DNA from: Candidatus Wallbacteria bacterium
Lineage (GTDB): Bacteria; Muiribacteriota; UBA6191; JACPRK01
Reading direction: 5' to 3'
DNA length: 13,915 nucleotides
Assembly (NCBI GenBank): GCA_016199905.1
Contig: JACQFU010000246.1
Location: forward strand, 1 to 13,915
Within the stretch, counting starts at the first letter, position 1. Each line of letters opens with the position of its first letter. Positions 13,830-13,915 of the stretch are shown here, in pieces. Both the position numbers and the translations under genes were made by a program. A model generated the notes under the pieces. The model saw nothing but the letters and a program-made list of their open reading frames with translations. It ran no database searches and was not told the DNA's origin.

Positions 13830-13915
13830 TCAGGAGGTGGTTGCGATGGCCCACGCCTGGCCCGTTGCCTCGAAGTTGTCGCGGTTGGAGTTGAGCGTCC
13901 TTGCCCCCCGTTGCC
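13830..13915 (-). other. Short open frame at right edge, partial; fits either strand
   Basis: Between the truncated synthetase and the right edge (13785-13915) there is no complete gene. On the minus strand an open frame enters from the edge and stops at the TGA 13832-13830, with residues such as RTLNSNRDNFEATGQAW. It is faintly like the start of biotin-dependent carboxylase beta subunits, which is weak evidence. On the plus strand AGGAGG at 13832-13837 lies eight bases before an ATG at 13846 that opens a frame to the edge (MAHAWPVASKL and on). The ribosome site is strong, but only 23 codons are visible. I cannot decide which is real. Confidence 0.25.

Noticed and set aside
13825..13845. ACCACCTCCTGA on the minus strand as a 16S rRNA 3' end
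   Set aside because: Only the anti-Shine-Dalgarno core matches; the neighbouring sequence is not 16S rRNA. On the plus strand it is simply a ribosome site.
12067..13854. Upstream extension of the double-TetR frame to a 974-codon protein
   Set aside because: The extension is antisense to phaR and out of frame with the acyl-CoA synthetase; it has no sensible domain and simply lacks stop codons.
1..13915. CRISPR arrays, tRNA or rRNA genes, insertion sequences
   Set aside because: I saw no regularly spaced repeats, no cloverleaf or rRNA signature and no transposase motifs or terminal repeats; the window is nearly all protein-coding.

Overview
The window is high-GC, densely packed bacterial DNA with no rRNA, tRNA, CRISPR array or insertion sequence that I can see. 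Gene content (a secreted penicillin-binding-like domain beside a possible SpoIID-like protein, a TlpA-type thioredoxin, tandem ACT protein plus peptide deformylase, a two-helix RCK potassium channel, and a class III type PHA cluster) fits a free-living Gram-negative lineage such as Acidobacteriota, Myxococcota or a deltaproteobacterial group. The phylum is inference; no marker gene settles it.

Left part (1-6717): two envelope genes on the minus strand (1-484 and 481-1437, ATGA overlap) diverge from a secreted TPR/thioredoxin protein (1534-2745). A GcvR-like tandem ACT protein (2810-3349) and peptide deformylase (3373-3882) follow on the plus strand. A SAM methyltransferase (3891-4673, minus) converges on the deformylase and diverges from a K+ channel (4765-5778), which is followed by a membrane-anchored alpha/beta hydrolase (5869-6717).

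Right part (6714-12462): a minus-strand run that reads as a polyhydroxyalkanoate (PHA) operon. In transcription order it holds a double TetR regulator, the PHA synthase phaC (class III type, with the C/D/H triad at the Allochromatium spacing), a secreted lipase-like hydrolase, a small PhaE/phasin-like protein with a very basic tail, a FabG/PhaB-type reductase, and a secreted protein of unknown function. The first four genes are joined by overlaps or a 24-base gap; the last two follow 60 and 52 bases later. phaR, encoding the PHA-responsive repressor, lies head to head with the TetR gene. An acyl-CoA synthetase (12495-13784, minus) converges on phaR. I infer that the reductase supplies (R)-3-hydroxyacyl-CoA, PhaC polymerises it, the small basic protein coats or positions granules or assists the synthase, PhaR and the TetR protein control expression, and the synthetase may feed acyl-CoA. 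No thiolase (phaA) is present here.

The most unusual points are: (1) the TetR gene and phaR are both missing their 5' ends at one common point near 12073-12078, with no promoter between them; (2) the TetR protein is an internal duplication with an exact 208-residue period; (3) the phasin/PhaE-like protein carries a histone-like tail; (4) a secreted lipase is embedded and translationally coupled in a PHA operon; (5) the acyl-CoA synthetase lacks its N-terminal part. Points 1 and 5 could be real deletions or assembly faults.
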